Shown here piece by piece: positions 29,502 through 38,731 of a stretch of 64,000 bases of DNA (position 1 is its first letter; each line of letters opens with the position of its first letter). The notes under the pieces were generated by a model. That model was not told the DNA's origin, made no database searches, and worked only from the letters and a program-made list of their open reading frames with translations. Origin of the DNA: Aphanocapsa lilacina HA4352-LM1 (GTDB lineage: Bacteria; Cyanobacteriota; Cyanobacteriia; Gloeobacterales; Gloeobacteraceae); assembly GCA_019359725.1 (NCBI GenBank), contig JAHHGR010000003.1, forward strand, positions 62,001 to 126,000. The letters run 5' to 3'. The position numbers and the translations under genes are program-made.

Positions 29502-30676
29502 ATCAGTACCCGGGCTGGCGAGCGCTCCACCAGCCAGCGCACGTGCTCGCGCGCCCAGCGATCGGCTCCGCACACATCGCCCAGGTCGGGTTGACCGACG
29601 CTTTTGTGGGCTTCAAGGGTAGCTTCGAGCAGGCGCGGCATCTCTAGAAACCGGACCTTTTGCTGGAGAAACTGGGCGACGGCTTCTTCGTTGGCGGCGT
29701 TGAGCACCGTCGGGTAGGTACCGCCGGCCCGTCCGGCCCGGTAGGCCAGCTGCATATTGGGATAGCGATCGTGGTCGGGCTCCTTGAAGGTGAGGGTGCC
29801 AACCCGGGCGAGATCTAGGGGCTTCCAGGGGGTGGGTGTGCGCTCGGGCCAACTGAGCGCATAGAGAATCGGCAGGCGCATATCCGGCCAGCCCAGTTGG
29901 GCGATGACCGAGGTGTCGGCCAATTCGACTAGCGAGTGAATGATGCTCTGGGGATGGATCACAATCTCGATGTGGTCGTAGTCGAGCCCAAACAGCCAGT
30001 GCGCCTCGATCACCTCGAGCCCCTTGTTCATCAAGGTGGCCGAATCGACGGTGATCTTGGCTCCCATCACCCAATTGGGGTGCTTGAGGGCGTCCGCTGT
30101 GGTCGCCTCGGCCAGCTTCTCCACCGGCCAGTCGCGAAAGGCACCGCCTGAGGCGGTGAGCAAGATGCGCTTGAGAGCGCCCTCGGGCACCCCCTGCAGA
30201 CACTGGAAAATTGCCGAGTGCTCCGAATCGACCGGCAGCAGCTTCACCCCCCGCGCACGGATGCGCGGCATCACCACCGGTCCACCGGCCACCAGCGTCT
30301 CTTTGTTGGCAAGGGCCAGATCCCGACCCGCGTCGATGGCCGCCAGGGTAGGCATCAACCCGGCGCACCCGACGATACCGGTGACCACCACTTCAGCAGG
30401 CGCCTGGGCAGCGACCGCACAGCAGCCTTTTTCGCCGACGAGAATTTCGAGAGCCCCATCGACACTCTCCAGCAAAGCGACCAGCTCCGCGCGCTTCGCC
30501 TCGCTGCCCACCGCCACCACCTGCGGCCGGAAGCGGCGAATCTGCTCGGCCAACAACGGCATGTTGCTGTGGGCGGTCATGCCGGTTACAGCGAAGCGCT
30601 CCGGGTACTCGGCGACAATATCGAGCGTTTGAGTACCGATCGAGCCGGTGGAGCCGAGCAGGGCAATGTGCTTCAC
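29498..30676 (-). CDS. dxr: 1-Deoxy-D-xylulose 5-phosphate reductoisomerase
   Basis: Converts deoxyxylulose phosphate to methylerythritol phosphate with NADPH, the committed step of the MEP isoprenoid pathway. The 392-residue protein has the NADPH fingerprint [15 protein letters not shown], the metal/substrate motif [13 protein letters not shown], the loop [16 protein letters not shown] and [21 protein letters not shown] (two parts here), all diagnostic. The start is GTG with no clear ribosome-binding site. Transcribed alone. Fosmidomycin-target residues around the SEHSA metal site appear intact. Confidence 0.96.
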   Translation of the reverse strand: MKHIALLGSTGSIGTQTLDIVAEYPERFAVTGMTAHSNMPLLAEQIRRFRPQVVAVGSEAKRAELVALLESVDGALEILVGEKGCCAVAAQAPAEVVVTGIVGCAGLMPTLAAIDAGRDLALANKETLVAGGPVVMPRIRARGVKLLPVDSEHSAIFQCLQGVPEGALKRILLTASGGAFRDWPVEKLAEATTADALKHPNWVMGAKITVDSATLMNKGLEVIEAHWLFGLDYDHIEIVIHPQSIIHSLVELADTSVIAQLGWPDMRLPILYALSWPERTPTPWKPLDLARVGTLTFKEPDHDRYPNMQLAYRAGRAGGTYPTVLNAANEEAVAQFLQQKVRFLEMPRLLEATLEAHKSVGQPDLGDVCGADRWAREHVRWLVERSPARVLI

Positions 30677-30769
30677 AAAGATTTACCAGCAACTAACCGG
30701 TATTGTCCCGTGTGCACGCACGACTGGCAAGCGCCCCCTGGCATCTGGCATCGGAAGCCCATAACCGTC

Positions 30770-31972
30770 TTAGCGCTTGCGATTTTTGCGCCACAGGCCG
30801 TACATCCGCTCAGCGTCGGCGGCAGCCTGGGCGCGCTCCCGGGCCAGATACATTTCGAGCGCCTGGGAAGGTCCGTACTCCAACTCTGTCCGGCGCACCG
30901 CCCGCGCTTCGTCGCGGGCCAGGTAGGCGCTGCGCCGTGTGCGGGTAGTGGTGCGCGGTGCATCCCGTCGGGCGTTGGTGACCGGGGAGGGCTCCGACTT
31001 GAGGACCACTTTTTTGCGCGCCCGGTCCGGGGAGGCTGCAACCCTCCGGCTGGAGCCGGTGTTGCGTTTGCGCAGCACCGGGGACGGGCGGGCGGACTTG
31101 GCGGCAGCCCCGCGGCGAGTTGCGTCCACTTTTGCGGGGCTTGCGGAGTGGGACTTTTGCACCGGCGGTGGGGTAGGAGGCACAGGCTCGCTCTTTTGGA
31201 CGGGGGGGGCGGCCGGCATCGGCGGCACCGCGGGCGGCGGCGCGTTCACCCGAGCCAGCCGTTCGGGCAGTGCACCGGCGCTCCTGGCCTGGGGCTCGGC
31301 CGGCCGGTCCTGCCAGTAGCGCGCCGCCCCGGCCCCCCCCAGCCCCAGCAGACCCACGACCCCCACCGCCAGCCCGAGGCGGGGTAAGGTCCATGGCCGG
31401 CGCCCGGCCGACGCAGGCGAGACGGCCTCGGTCTGCAAGGAAGGCGCCGGTACCAGAGCCTCCGGCGGCGCGGGGATGTACAGGTGGACTAGATGTCCCT
31501 CCTCCAGCAGCTGGTGACCGGCGGTGCGCGCGTGCGCCGGAATCATCACCCCGGGACGCTCGGACCGGTAGCTCCACAGGTCTGGTGCGGGCACAGCTTC
31601 GATGCGCTCGGGCAACCGGCGGCGATCGACGATCGCGGCCGGACCCCGCTGCAGACAGGTGAAGATGTTCTCCAGCTTCGCCGCATCGAGGGTGTCTTCG
31701 AGGTAGTAGCACAAAAAATATGGTACATGGCCGCGGCCAAATTCATCGCCGCCGTCGTCGTACAGCCACCCGAACAGCTGGTGAGCGGAGCTGGCCTGGT
31801 GCAGGTAGACCGAGCGATAACCCTGCTGGGGCAGCTCGTAAGGATTCCAGTGGCGCTCGACCACCTGCTCCAAAAACACCATGCGCACCGCCGGCGGCAC
31901 CCCGGCACTGGCGAATAACTGAAAGCCCTGTCCGGCGACGCTGGTGTAGACGAGTTGGCCAAGGGTGAGCAT
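30770..31972 (-). CDS. Cyanobacterial conserved protein with C-terminal basic proline-rich tail
   Basis: 400 residues. Residues 1-170 form a compact domain (LTLGQLVYTSVAGQGFQLFA, YRSVYLHQASSAHQLFGWLY, RGHVPYFLCYYLEDTLD) that I have seen at the start of cyanobacterial proteins of unknown function. One membrane segment follows (about 205-225, GLAVGVVGLLGLGGAGAARY), then a Pro/Ala-rich stretch with PVQKSEPVPPTPPPVQKS and a very basic, Arg/Lys-rich tail ending in a charged helix. A membrane-tethered protein with an extended nucleic-acid- or envelope-binding tail is a reasonable guess. Start ATG with AAAGGAG 14 nt upstream. Confidence 0.6.
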   Translation of the reverse strand: MLTLGQLVYTSVAGQGFQLFASAGVPPAVRMVFLEQVVERHWNPYELPQQGYRSVYLHQASSAHQLFGWLYDDGGDEFGRGHVPYFLCYYLEDTLDAAKLENIFTCLQRGPAAIVDRRRLPERIEAVPAPDLWSYRSERPGVMIPAHARTAGHQLLEEGHLVHLYIPAPPEALVPAPSLQTEAVSPASAGRRPWTLPRLGLAVGVVGLLGLGGAGAARYWQDRPAEPQARSAGALPERLARVNAPPPAVPPMPAAPPVQKSEPVPPTPPPVQKSHSASPAKVDATRRGAAAKSARPSPVLRKRNTGSSRRVAASPDRARKKVVLKSEPSPVTNARRDAPRTTTRTRRSAYLARDEARAVRRTELEYGPSQALEMYLARERAQAAADAERMYGLWRKNRKR

Positions 31973-32217
31973 AGCGGCTCGCGCGCTCCTTTGCGTGCGG
32001 ATGGTGGCTTACAATCGCGTCGGCTGCAAATTGCCGACACTTGCGATCACTGACGGCCTTTTTCCCTAGGAATTCCCAGAAATAGACAGCGCTTTACATC
32101 AGAATGAGCGACACCCGCCGTGGAGGTCGAACTTCCATCGAGTGGTGCAAGGATGGTGCAAGTGTATCCTATAAAAATGGGGAATCCACTCGCCTCCACG
32201 CGCAATCGAATGGTGAG

Positions 32218-32973
32218 TTACGGAGCCGGTGGACCGTTTGCCAAGGATTTGAGGTAACCAGTGGGTGGATAGAGGGAATATCGCGCCCGCAGTCGACCAT
32301 CGGCGGTGGGTACAACACCGAGCGTGCTCAACTGGGCGAGAGCCGTTCGGCGGGTGGGTTCGTCACCGGCATTGGCATAGATTTCTTGCCAAATAGTCCG
32401 CCGGGTCCAGTTGATGGCCGGTGCCGATTCGAGGTGCTTCGCCAGCGCCCACCACTGGTTGGCGGGGAGCTGCCCGGCCGCACCCAAGCGGACGGCGGCC
32501 AGACCCGCCGCGCGGCGCAAGCAGTTGGCGGCAAGGGGGTGATTACCGGAGTACAGAAAGTGAACAAAACCGCGAGACTGCCAAAGGGCAATGCTGTCGG
32601 GGTTGTGCCGCAGGCCCCGGGCCAGAAGCCTCTCCGCCAGGTCGGGTCTGCCCATGCCGTAGGCTACCGATAGATTGGCAAGCAGATAGGCGGGCTCAAA
32701 ATGGGGATTCAAGCGGTTGATGGACTCGATAAAAGTGTAACTATCGGTGTAGCCCAGGCGCCGGCGCATCCGGTGGTCGCCTAGGTACTGTACGAAGCGC
32801 AGCCACAGCCAATCGGCGGCGAGATTGCGGTGACCGAAAGCCGGCAGCGGAGGGGAGTCCGCCCGGAACGCCCGGGGGACGGCGCGGTTTGCTGCGAGCC
32901 TGTCCGCCTGCAAAGCGAGCATGAGCGCGCAGCAAACCGCGCCGGCGCCCAGGGCGCGAAGCGTGTTCGCCAT
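32218..32973 (-). CDS. Exported TPR-like protein next to the pilin
   Basis: 251 residues with an N-terminal hydrophobic segment (residues 6-22) and helical repeats: FIESINRLNPHFEPAYLLAN, YGMGRPDLAERLLARGLRHN and DSIALWQSRGFVHFLYSGNH read as tetratricopeptide pairs. It starts 8 nt after the stop of the pilin gene, so the two form an operon and the protein may assist pilus assembly or retention. The ATG at 32973 removes an unconserved extension of the frame to 33159. Confidence 0.6.
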   Translation of the reverse strand: MANTLRALGAGAVCCALMLALQADRLAANRAVPRAFRADSPPLPAFGHRNLAADWLWLRFVQYLGDHRMRRRLGYTDSYTFIESINRLNPHFEPAYLLANLSVAYGMGRPDLAERLLARGLRHNPDSIALWQSRGFVHFLYSGNHPLAANCLRRAAGLAAVRLGAAGQLPANQWWALAKHLESAPAINWTRRTIWQEIYANAGDEPTRRTALAQLSTLGVVPTADGRLRARYSLYPPTGYLKSLANGPPAP

Positions 32974-32981
32974 GGCCCGGC

Positions 32982-33524
32982 TTAGCGGGTCGGGTTGGCG
33001 TCGATGACGATTTTGGCGGCGGACTTGAGGTAGGAAGCCGCCAGCCCGCGCACCTGGGTGCCGGCGGCGGAGGCCGCTCCGCCGTCGACGTTGATGGCAA
33101 AGTCGGTATTGCTGTTGGCTACTGCCGTCTGGCCGCCCGCCTGGTGGGCGACGGCCCACTTGGTGCCGTCGGCGGGGGCGGCGCTCACAAAGCGGGTGGC
33201 GTCGTGGCCCACCTGGATCGCAGCCTGCAGGTCGCTGAGGTCCACACCCGTCTGGACCAGGGTGCCCCCCAGGGTATCGGCGTTGGCGGTGGGTACACCG
33301 CCGGCACCCATCGTGCCGGCGGTGTAGTAGGCGCCGGTTTCGTTGAGATAAGCTTCCTGGGCGGTTTTGCCGGCGTCGATGGCGACGGTCGCCTCGGTGG
33401 TCTTCGCTTTGCCGGTCTGGCCTAGAAAGTTGGGCAGAGCGACGGCGGCGAGGATGCCGACGATGATCACGACCACCAACAGTTCAATCAGGGTAAAGCC
33501 CCGGGGGGCGCGCTGGGATGCCAT
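32982..33524 (-). CDS. Type IV pilin-like protein
   Basis: 180 residues. A short basic leader ends MASQRAPRGFTLIELLVVVI: prepilin peptidase would cut after Gly and methylate Phe, and Glu at +5 is present. A 20-residue hydrophobic helix follows, then a Gly/Ala/Thr-rich globular domain. GGAG is 8 nt before the ATG. Forms pilus fibres for adhesion or twitching, or a pseudopilus. The downstream TPR gene is in the same operon. No pilus assembly genes are in the window. Confidence 0.88.
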   Translation of the reverse strand: MASQRAPRGFTLIELLVVVIIVGILAAVALPNFLGQTGKAKTTEATVAIDAGKTAQEAYLNETGAYYTAGTMGAGGVPTANADTLGGTLVQTGVDLSDLQAAIQVGHDATRFVSAAPADGTKWAVAHQAGGQTAVANSNTDFAINVDGGAASAAGTQVRGLAASYLKSAAKIVIDANPTR

Positions 33525-33714
33525 GGAAAGTACTCCGGTTGCGACAAGTTCAGGGTGCCCCGCAGCAACGCATTTCTAACGCCTGCCAAAGTGACCCGCA
33601 AACCGTCTTTGGGCCTGCGCGTCAGCTCCAGCACCGGTTTCGGGCACTGCCCCGCCCACCAGTTTCCAGCGGTCGTGCCTGAGCAGCAGGTTCGCCACGC
33701 ACGCCGTTAGGCTG

Positions 33715-35844
33715 TTAGTGGTTTCCGGAAGTCAGGTTCAAAAATCGGGTGAACTGATTTTCGAAGAGCAATCTAACTGTGCCGGTAGGGCCGTTGCGGT
33801 GTTTAACGATGTTGACTTCTGCAATGTTGCGATCCGGCGAGTCGGGATTGTAGTAGTCGTCGCGGTAGAGCATTAAGACAATATCGGCATCTTGTTCTAT
33901 GGACCCCGATTCTCTTAAGTCTGACAACATGGGCCGCTTATTCGTGCGCGCTTCGACGCTGCGCGACAGCTGCGAGAGGGCCATTACCGGCACGCGCAAC
34001 TCGCGGGCAAGGCCCTTGAGGCCGCGGGTGATTTTAGATAGCTCCTGAACGCGGTTGTCGGATCCTGCCCCTTCCATCAGCTGCAAGTAATCGATCATCA
34101 CCAGTCCCAATCGCCCACCCTGCTCGGCCTGCAATCGGCGGGCCTTGGAGCGGATTTCAGTGACGGTTGCGTTTGGCGAATCGTCGATGTAAAGAGGAAT
34201 ACTGGCCAGTTCACCGATGGCTTGACCGATGCGTTGCCATTCGTTCTCGCTGATGCGGGCCGCCCGCAGCCGATGGCTTTCGACGCCCGCTTCCGAGCAC
34301 AGCAGGCGCTGGACGAGTTGTTCTTTGGACATTTCCAGACTGAAGACCACCGCCGGCAATCCGGCTTTCTGAGCGATACGCTGGGCGATCGATAGGGAGA
34401 AGGCGGTGTTGTGCAGACAGATGTCGGCCGCGACAAAATTATGGGTGACAGGCACCGTCAGGTCGTAGACCTGCTCGTTGCCCACATATTCGATGGACGC
34501 AATTTCATCCCAGTAGAGGTCGCGAAGGGGCTCGAGATCCTGGCTCCAGAAACTGGTGGATTTGATCGGTGCTTCGATGGCAGGTTTGATATTTAAATAA
34601 AACATCCCGGACACCTCGTGCAGAGCGGAGAGCACCCCGAGGCGCAACAGCAGATGCTGCAGTTGGTGGCAAAAAGACTTGGCGGGTGAAGTAAATTCGA
34701 CGGTCCGGTCGCTCACCCGGGCGGAATCGGCGGTGATGCAAAGCTGCTTCAAAAAAGCGACCAGTTGCGCCCTCGGCAGCCGAAAAACCGGGTCGGGGAT
34801 ACGGTTATCCCGGGTGGCCCGGCTGCACAACAGCGCAATTTCTTGGGGCGGCAGGCTCTCGCTGCCGAAAATCGGGATGCGGCAGGGTACGGCGATGCGC
34901 GCCCCGGCGGCGATTTCGGCGAGGGGCTTCCAACCGGTTGGCGTCAGGTAGGGATGGGCCAGGGTCGTCTTCACCTCACGGCCGAGGCCGGTGCGCACGC
35001 GGTAGACCGGCTTGATGCCGTCATCTACGAAGTGACTCGGTTCGACACAGGCCAGTTTGCCGTCGCCCAATAGCGTCAGCACTTCTACCAATTTTCCGGC
35101 CTCACCGCGGCGGTAAATGTCTTCGATGGTGACGAGCGCGCCGGTGGTCGGATCAGCGATAGGGGTATCGGCCGCGCAGCACTTGCCCATACCGGGGCGG
35201 CCCGCAACAATAATCAGATCCGACGGCTGCAGGCCCTGGGTGTAGTTGTCGAGGTCATAGAAATGGGTGGGGATGCCGAAGACGTTGCTGCCGTCCTGGT
35301 AGCGGGTCTCCAGTTGCTCGAAGATGTTCATGAGCACTTCGGAGGCGGGCACCAGCGAGCGCTGCACCCGCTCCTGGGTGACGGCAAAGAGCGTCTGCTC
35401 GGCTTGATCGAGCAATTTGGGAATCTCGGTGGCAGTGTCGAAACCGAGGGCGGCAATTTCCTGGCCGGCACGAATCAGCATGCGCAGGGCGTACTTGTCC
35501 GAGACCAGGCGGCCGTAGCCGTCGATGTTGATCGTGTTGATGGCGGCGTCGGTGAGGCGGCGCAGGTAGGCGCGGCCCCCGATTTTTTCGGTAAGTTTGT
35601 TGTCTTCAAGCCAGGCACCCAGGGTGAGCAGGTCGGTGGGCCTGCCCTGGGCGTGGAGAGCCAGGGCCGCCCGGTAGATAATCTGGTGCGACTCGACGTA
35701 GAACGCCTCGGGGCGCAGGTGTTCGACGACGCGGGTGAGCGCCTCCGGGTCCATCATCAGGCCCCCCAGAATCGTCTCCTCCGCATCGATATTTTGGGGC
35801 GGCAGGCGCTCTTCGATGCGCAGATCGAGTTCAGATGAGGTCAT
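33715..35844 (-). CDS. dnaB: Replicative DNA helicase DnaB, interrupted by an intein
   Basis: 709 codons encode a 451-residue hexameric helicase that unwinds DNA at the fork, plus a 258-residue intein. The N-terminal domain reads LPPQNIDAEETILGGLMMDP. Walker A is split: GRPGMGK is followed by the intein, after which TAFSLSIAQ resumes. The helicase core then has SLEMSKEQLVQRLL, Walker B GLVMIDYLQLM and SLSRSVEARTNKRPMLSDLR-like motifs, with GSIEQDADIV near the end. Without splicing the P-loop Lys would not be joined to its Thr, so activity depends on intein removal. Alone on the minus strand downstream of a 180-nt gap. Confidence 0.96.
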   Translation of the reverse strand: MTSSELDLRIEERLPPQNIDAEETILGGLMMDPEALTRVVEHLRPEAFYVESHQIIYRAALALHAQGRPTDLLTLGAWLEDNKLTEKIGGRAYLRRLTDAAINTINIDGYGRLVSDKYALRMLIRAGQEIAALGFDTATEIPKLLDQAEQTLFAVTQERVQRSLVPASEVLMNIFEQLETRYQDGSNVFGIPTHFYDLDNYTQGLQPSDLIIVAGRPGMGKCCAADTPIADPTTGALVTIEDIYRRGEAGKLVEVLTLLGDGKLACVEPSHFVDDGIKPVYRVRTGLGREVKTTLAHPYLTPTGWKPLAEIAAGARIAVPCRIPIFGSESLPPQEIALLCSRATRDNRIPDPVFRLPRAQLVAFLKQLCITADSARVSDRTVEFTSPAKSFCHQLQHLLLRLGVLSALHEVSGMFYLNIKPAIEAPIKSTSFWSQDLEPLRDLYWDEIASIEYVGNEQVYDLTVPVTHNFVAADICLHNTAFSLSIAQRIAQKAGLPAVVFSLEMSKEQLVQRLLCSEAGVESHRLRAARISENEWQRIGQAIGELASIPLYIDDSPNATVTEIRSKARRLQAEQGGRLGLVMIDYLQLMEGAGSDNRVQELSKITRGLKGLARELRVPVMALSQLSRSVEARTNKRPMLSDLRESGSIEQDADIVLMLYRDDYYNPDSPDRNIAEVNIVKHRNGPTGTVRLLFENQFTRFLNLTSGNH
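34408..35181 (-). mobile_element. Intein in the DnaB P-loop
   Basis: 258 residues (residues 222-479 of the precursor). Block A starts CCAADTPI (Cys1), block B is TTLAHPYLTPTGWKPLAEI (Thr and His of the catalytic TxxH), and block F/G ends VTHNFVAADICLHN with the penultimate His and terminal Asn, followed by Thr as the +1 residue. The middle keeps only part of a LAGLIDADG homing endonuclease (FRLPRAQLVAFLKQLCITAD, HLLLRLGVLSALHE), so splicing looks intact but the endonuclease is degenerate: the element is fixed and no longer mobile on its own. Confidence 0.92.
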
Positions 35845-36034
35845 GGGGCCGGGCCTTCGTTTCCGGTCGCCATCTTACTCTACATCTAGCGCCCGCAAGC
35901 AAAGTATGACCGCCGTAAGCCCCGCTCCTCGCACCGGGCGTCCGGCGCTACCGCAGGCAGCGGCCACAGGCGCCGCCGCGGCTGCAGCCCGGGATGCCCA
36001 GCCCGTAAGATAAGCGAAGCGCGAAGGAGTGAAG

Positions 36035-36898
36035 ATGCCGCGACCTGGACTGATTATTCACGGTGGACTTGGAGCGAGCGAGGCGGATGAAGCGAGTCGG
36101 CAGGTACGCCGCGAGGCCCTGCTGGAGATTCTCAAAGCCGCCAATGGGGTGCTCAAAAAAGGCGGTGCCCGTGAGGCGGTGGTGCGCGCCTGCGCATTGC
36201 TTGAAGATTGTCCGCTCTTTAATGCCGGGACCGGCGCCACCATCCAGCGCGACGGCCAGATCCGCCTCAGTTGTGCGCTGATGGACGGCAGGGAGCAACG
36301 CTTCAGCGGTCTGGTCAACGCCCGCTACCTCAAGAACCCAATCCGCCTGGCTGAGCAGCTGCAAAGCCGCACCGACCGGTTACTCGATCCGCACGGTGCC
36401 GAACTGCTCGCCCGTTCTCTGGGTGAAGCGGTGTACGAACCGGCCCTGCCGGAGGTGATTCGGCGGTGGGCGGACCAACGCTTCGAGGCGCAGTACGCCG
36501 GTACCCATGGCACGGTGGGGGCGGCGGCAGTAGACGGCGAAGGCGGACTGGCCGCCGCCACCTCTACCGGCGGACGCTTTATGGCCGGGGTGGGGCGGGT
36601 GAGCGATTCGTGCACCCCGGCGGGCAACTACGCCACCGACCGCTGTGCGGTGAGTTGCACCGGCCACGGCGAGGACATCCTGGACGAAGCGCTCGCAGCG
36701 CGCATCGCCATCCGGGTAGGCGATGGGATGAGCCTTCCGCAGGCGTTCGAGCGATCTTTTGCCGAAGCTGAGGCGCGCGGGCGCGACTTTGCCGCCATCG
36801 CTGTCGATAGCGACGGCCGCACCTGCTGGTCGGTTACCATGGGCATCCTGGTGGCGGCGTACTTCGATGGGAACGGAGCATTTTGCTCGACGTTTTGA
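36035..36898 (+). CDS. Isoaspartyl peptidase/L-asparaginase (Ntn hydrolase)
   Basis: 287 residues. Cleaves isoaspartyl dipeptides and asparagine after autoproteolysis into two chains. The nucleophile Thr is expected in GTHGTVGAAAVD, which opens the beta chain; before it, FNAGTGATIQRDGQ and ELDA-like LSCALMDG fit the alpha chain, and STGGRFMAGVGRVSDSCTPAG binds substrate. AAGGAG is 5 nt before the ATG at 36035; the GTG at 36029 overlaps that site and is unlikely. Function in protein repair or nitrogen salvage is the known role of the family. Confidence 0.88.
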   Translation: MPRPGLIIHGGLGASEADEASRQVRREALLEILKAANGVLKKGGAREAVVRACALLEDCPLFNAGTGATIQRDGQIRLSCALMDGREQRFSGLVNARYLKNPIRLAEQLQSRTDRLLDPHGAELLARSLGEAVYEPALPEVIRRWADQRFEAQYAGTHGTVGAAAVDGEGGLAAATSTGGRFMAGVGRVSDSCTPAGNYATDRCAVSCTGHGEDILDEALAARIAIRVGDGMSLPQAFERSFAEAEARGRDFAAIAVDSDGRTCWSVTMGILVAAYFDGNGAFCSTF

Positions 36899-37099
36899 AC
36901 CACGTTTGTTGAGCTGCTATCCACGACTTCTACAGACTGGAAACTGTAGCGGTTCGACGGCGGCGGCTCGACGGCGATTAGTTCGAACAGGGTTTGCTGG
37001 AAAGGCCTGAAACAGGCGCAAAAAGAGATGGTCCGTGCACACGCTGTTCCCCGGCAGTCAGCTACAAATCCCTCCAACAGGGTAGGAGCAATTGGCCTT

Positions 37100-38689
37100 T
37101 TATCCCCGCCAGCGCCGGTCAATAGCCACGTACTTGAGCGGGTGGAGATCCTGCAAGTTCGGTTCCCAGCCTACCAGCCAGGGCTTTTGCAGGTACTCCA
37201 GGCCTGTATGAAACAGCGGTGCGATCGGAGCCTCGCTGAGCAGTCGCTCCTCAGCCTGGGCCAGGAGCCGGTAGCGGCGGGTCGGGTCTCCCTCGCGGCG
37301 GGCGCGGGCCAGCAGCAGTTGATAGAACGGGTCGAGCCAGTTGGGATAGTTCTTGGGCGTCGGTCCGTCGTAAAGATCGAGAAACGTCGTCGGATCCAAG
37401 TAATCGCCGCCCCAGCGCGATACGGCGACGTCGTAGTCGTGGCGACGGATGCGTGCTAGAAAAGTCTGCAATTCCTCGGTACTCACCGCCGGAGCCACCC
37501 CCAGACGCCGCTTCCAGACGCTCTGCAGCACGGCGGCCACCGTCCGGTCCGGTTCGCGGTTGGCGCTGTGGATCATAAAGCGTTCGGGAGGGTTGATGTT
37601 GCCTGCCGGGCGCGGGGGCGCGGGACCGCGATAACCCGGAATCCCCGGTGGCACGAAAGTGAGCGCAGGCACAGCGTCGCCTTTGAGATAGCGCAGCGCC
37701 AGATCCTCGCGCTCAATGGCCTTGCTCAAGGTGGTGCGCACCCCCGGGCGGTCGAACGGCTTGCGGCTGCAGTTGAAGCTCAAGTAATAGGTGATGAAGC
37801 GGCCGTCAGTGTGGTAGTCGCGGTACTGGCGCAGGGCCGGCAATAGCGGCCGGGGCAACACCCCTCCCACCGTCACGTCCAGTTCGCCCGCCTGGTAGAG
37901 ATTGATGTTCTGCGAGCCATCCACGATGGGCAAAAACGACGCTTCGGCAAGGCGCACCCGCGATCGATCCCAATACGTCTGTGATCGCACCACCCGAATT
38001 TCGTCGTAGGGGCGGTGGGCCGCCAGTACAAAAGCACCGTTGGTGACCATGTTTCCCGGTCGCGACCACCGCTCGCCGTGGCGGGTGATCGCCTGGGCGG
38101 GCACCGGCCGGTAGACAAAAAAGGCTGACAACAGCGGAAAGAAGGCCGTCGGCCCTTCCATTTCGATGCGCAGCGTCAATGGGTCCGGCGCGCTCACCCC
38201 AAGCGCATCCAAGGGCAATTTGTCCTCGTTGATCGCCCGGGCGTTCTTGAGGTAGTAGAGCACGTTGGCGTAGGGACAGCCAGTGTTCGGATCGAGCGCC
38301 CGCTGCCAGCTGTAGATAAAGTCCGCCGCCGTGCAGGGGCGGCCGTCGCTCCAGCGCGCCCCCGGGCGCAAATGAAATATCCAAATCAGCGCGTTATCCT
38401 CGGAGCGCCAGCGCAGCGCCAGGGCCGGCAGCGGGCGGAGGGTGCGCGGATGGTATTCGGTGAGCCCTTCAAATAGGGCCATGCACAGATTCACTTCGCC
38501 CAGCGCCCCTTCGACTTTGTGCGGATCGAGCGAGCGCGGCTCGGCGGCGTTGCCGATGCGCACCCGATCGTCAGCAGGCGGTGCGGTTTTGCCGAAGTAC
38601 GGCGAAGGTGCGCGGCTGCAGCCTGCCAACAGCGGCGCAATGAGCAGGCCCGAGCGCAACAGGTCGCGGCGGTTCCACGGGGTTAACAT
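37100..38689 (-). CDS. Peptide/nickel-type ABC transporter substrate-binding lipoprotein (OppA-like)
   Basis: 529 residues with a lipoprotein signal: RSGLLIAPLLAGCS, where Cys of the lipobox LLAGC would be acylated. The mature protein matches the SBP_bac_5 family: AEPRSLDPHKVEGALGEVNL, HLRPGARWSDGRPCTAADFIY, NVLYYLKNARAINED, RPLLPALRQYRDYHT, and the terminal SEAPIAPLFHTGLEYLQKPW. It should bind oligopeptides or similar ligands on the outer face of the plasma membrane. No permease or ATPase genes are adjacent, so it either serves a distant transporter or is a stand-alone sensor-type protein. Confidence 0.88.
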   Translation of the reverse strand: MLTPWNRRDLLRSGLLIAPLLAGCSRAPSPYFGKTAPPADDRVRIGNAAEPRSLDPHKVEGALGEVNLCMALFEGLTEYHPRTLRPLPALALRWRSEDNALIWIFHLRPGARWSDGRPCTAADFIYSWQRALDPNTGCPYANVLYYLKNARAINEDKLPLDALGVSAPDPLTLRIEMEGPTAFFPLLSAFFVYRPVPAQAITRHGERWSRPGNMVTNGAFVLAAHRPYDEIRVVRSQTYWDRSRVRLAEASFLPIVDGSQNINLYQAGELDVTVGGVLPRPLLPALRQYRDYHTDGRFITYYLSFNCSRKPFDRPGVRTTLSKAIEREDLALRYLKGDAVPALTFVPPGIPGYRGPAPPRPAGNINPPERFMIHSANREPDRTVAAVLQSVWKRRLGVAPAVSTEELQTFLARIRRHDYDVAVSRWGGDYLDPTTFLDLYDGPTPKNYPNWLDPFYQLLLARARREGDPTRRYRLLAQAEERLLSEAPIAPLFHTGLEYLQKPWLVGWEPNLQDLHPLKYVAIDRRWRG

Positions 38690-38703
38690 CCGGACTATGG
38701 TAC

Positions 38704-38731
38704 AGGGATCAGGGATCAGGTGTCAGGGGAA
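38704..38731. repeat. Heptanucleotide repeat forming the 3' end of trmJ
   Basis: AGGGATC is repeated twice, then AGGTGTC and AGGGGAA, all with a 7-nt period. On the minus strand the repeat supplies the last codons (TPDP) and stop of the methylase gene. The unit is the reverse complement relative of CCTGACA seen after groEL, metH and devC. Confidence 0.6.
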
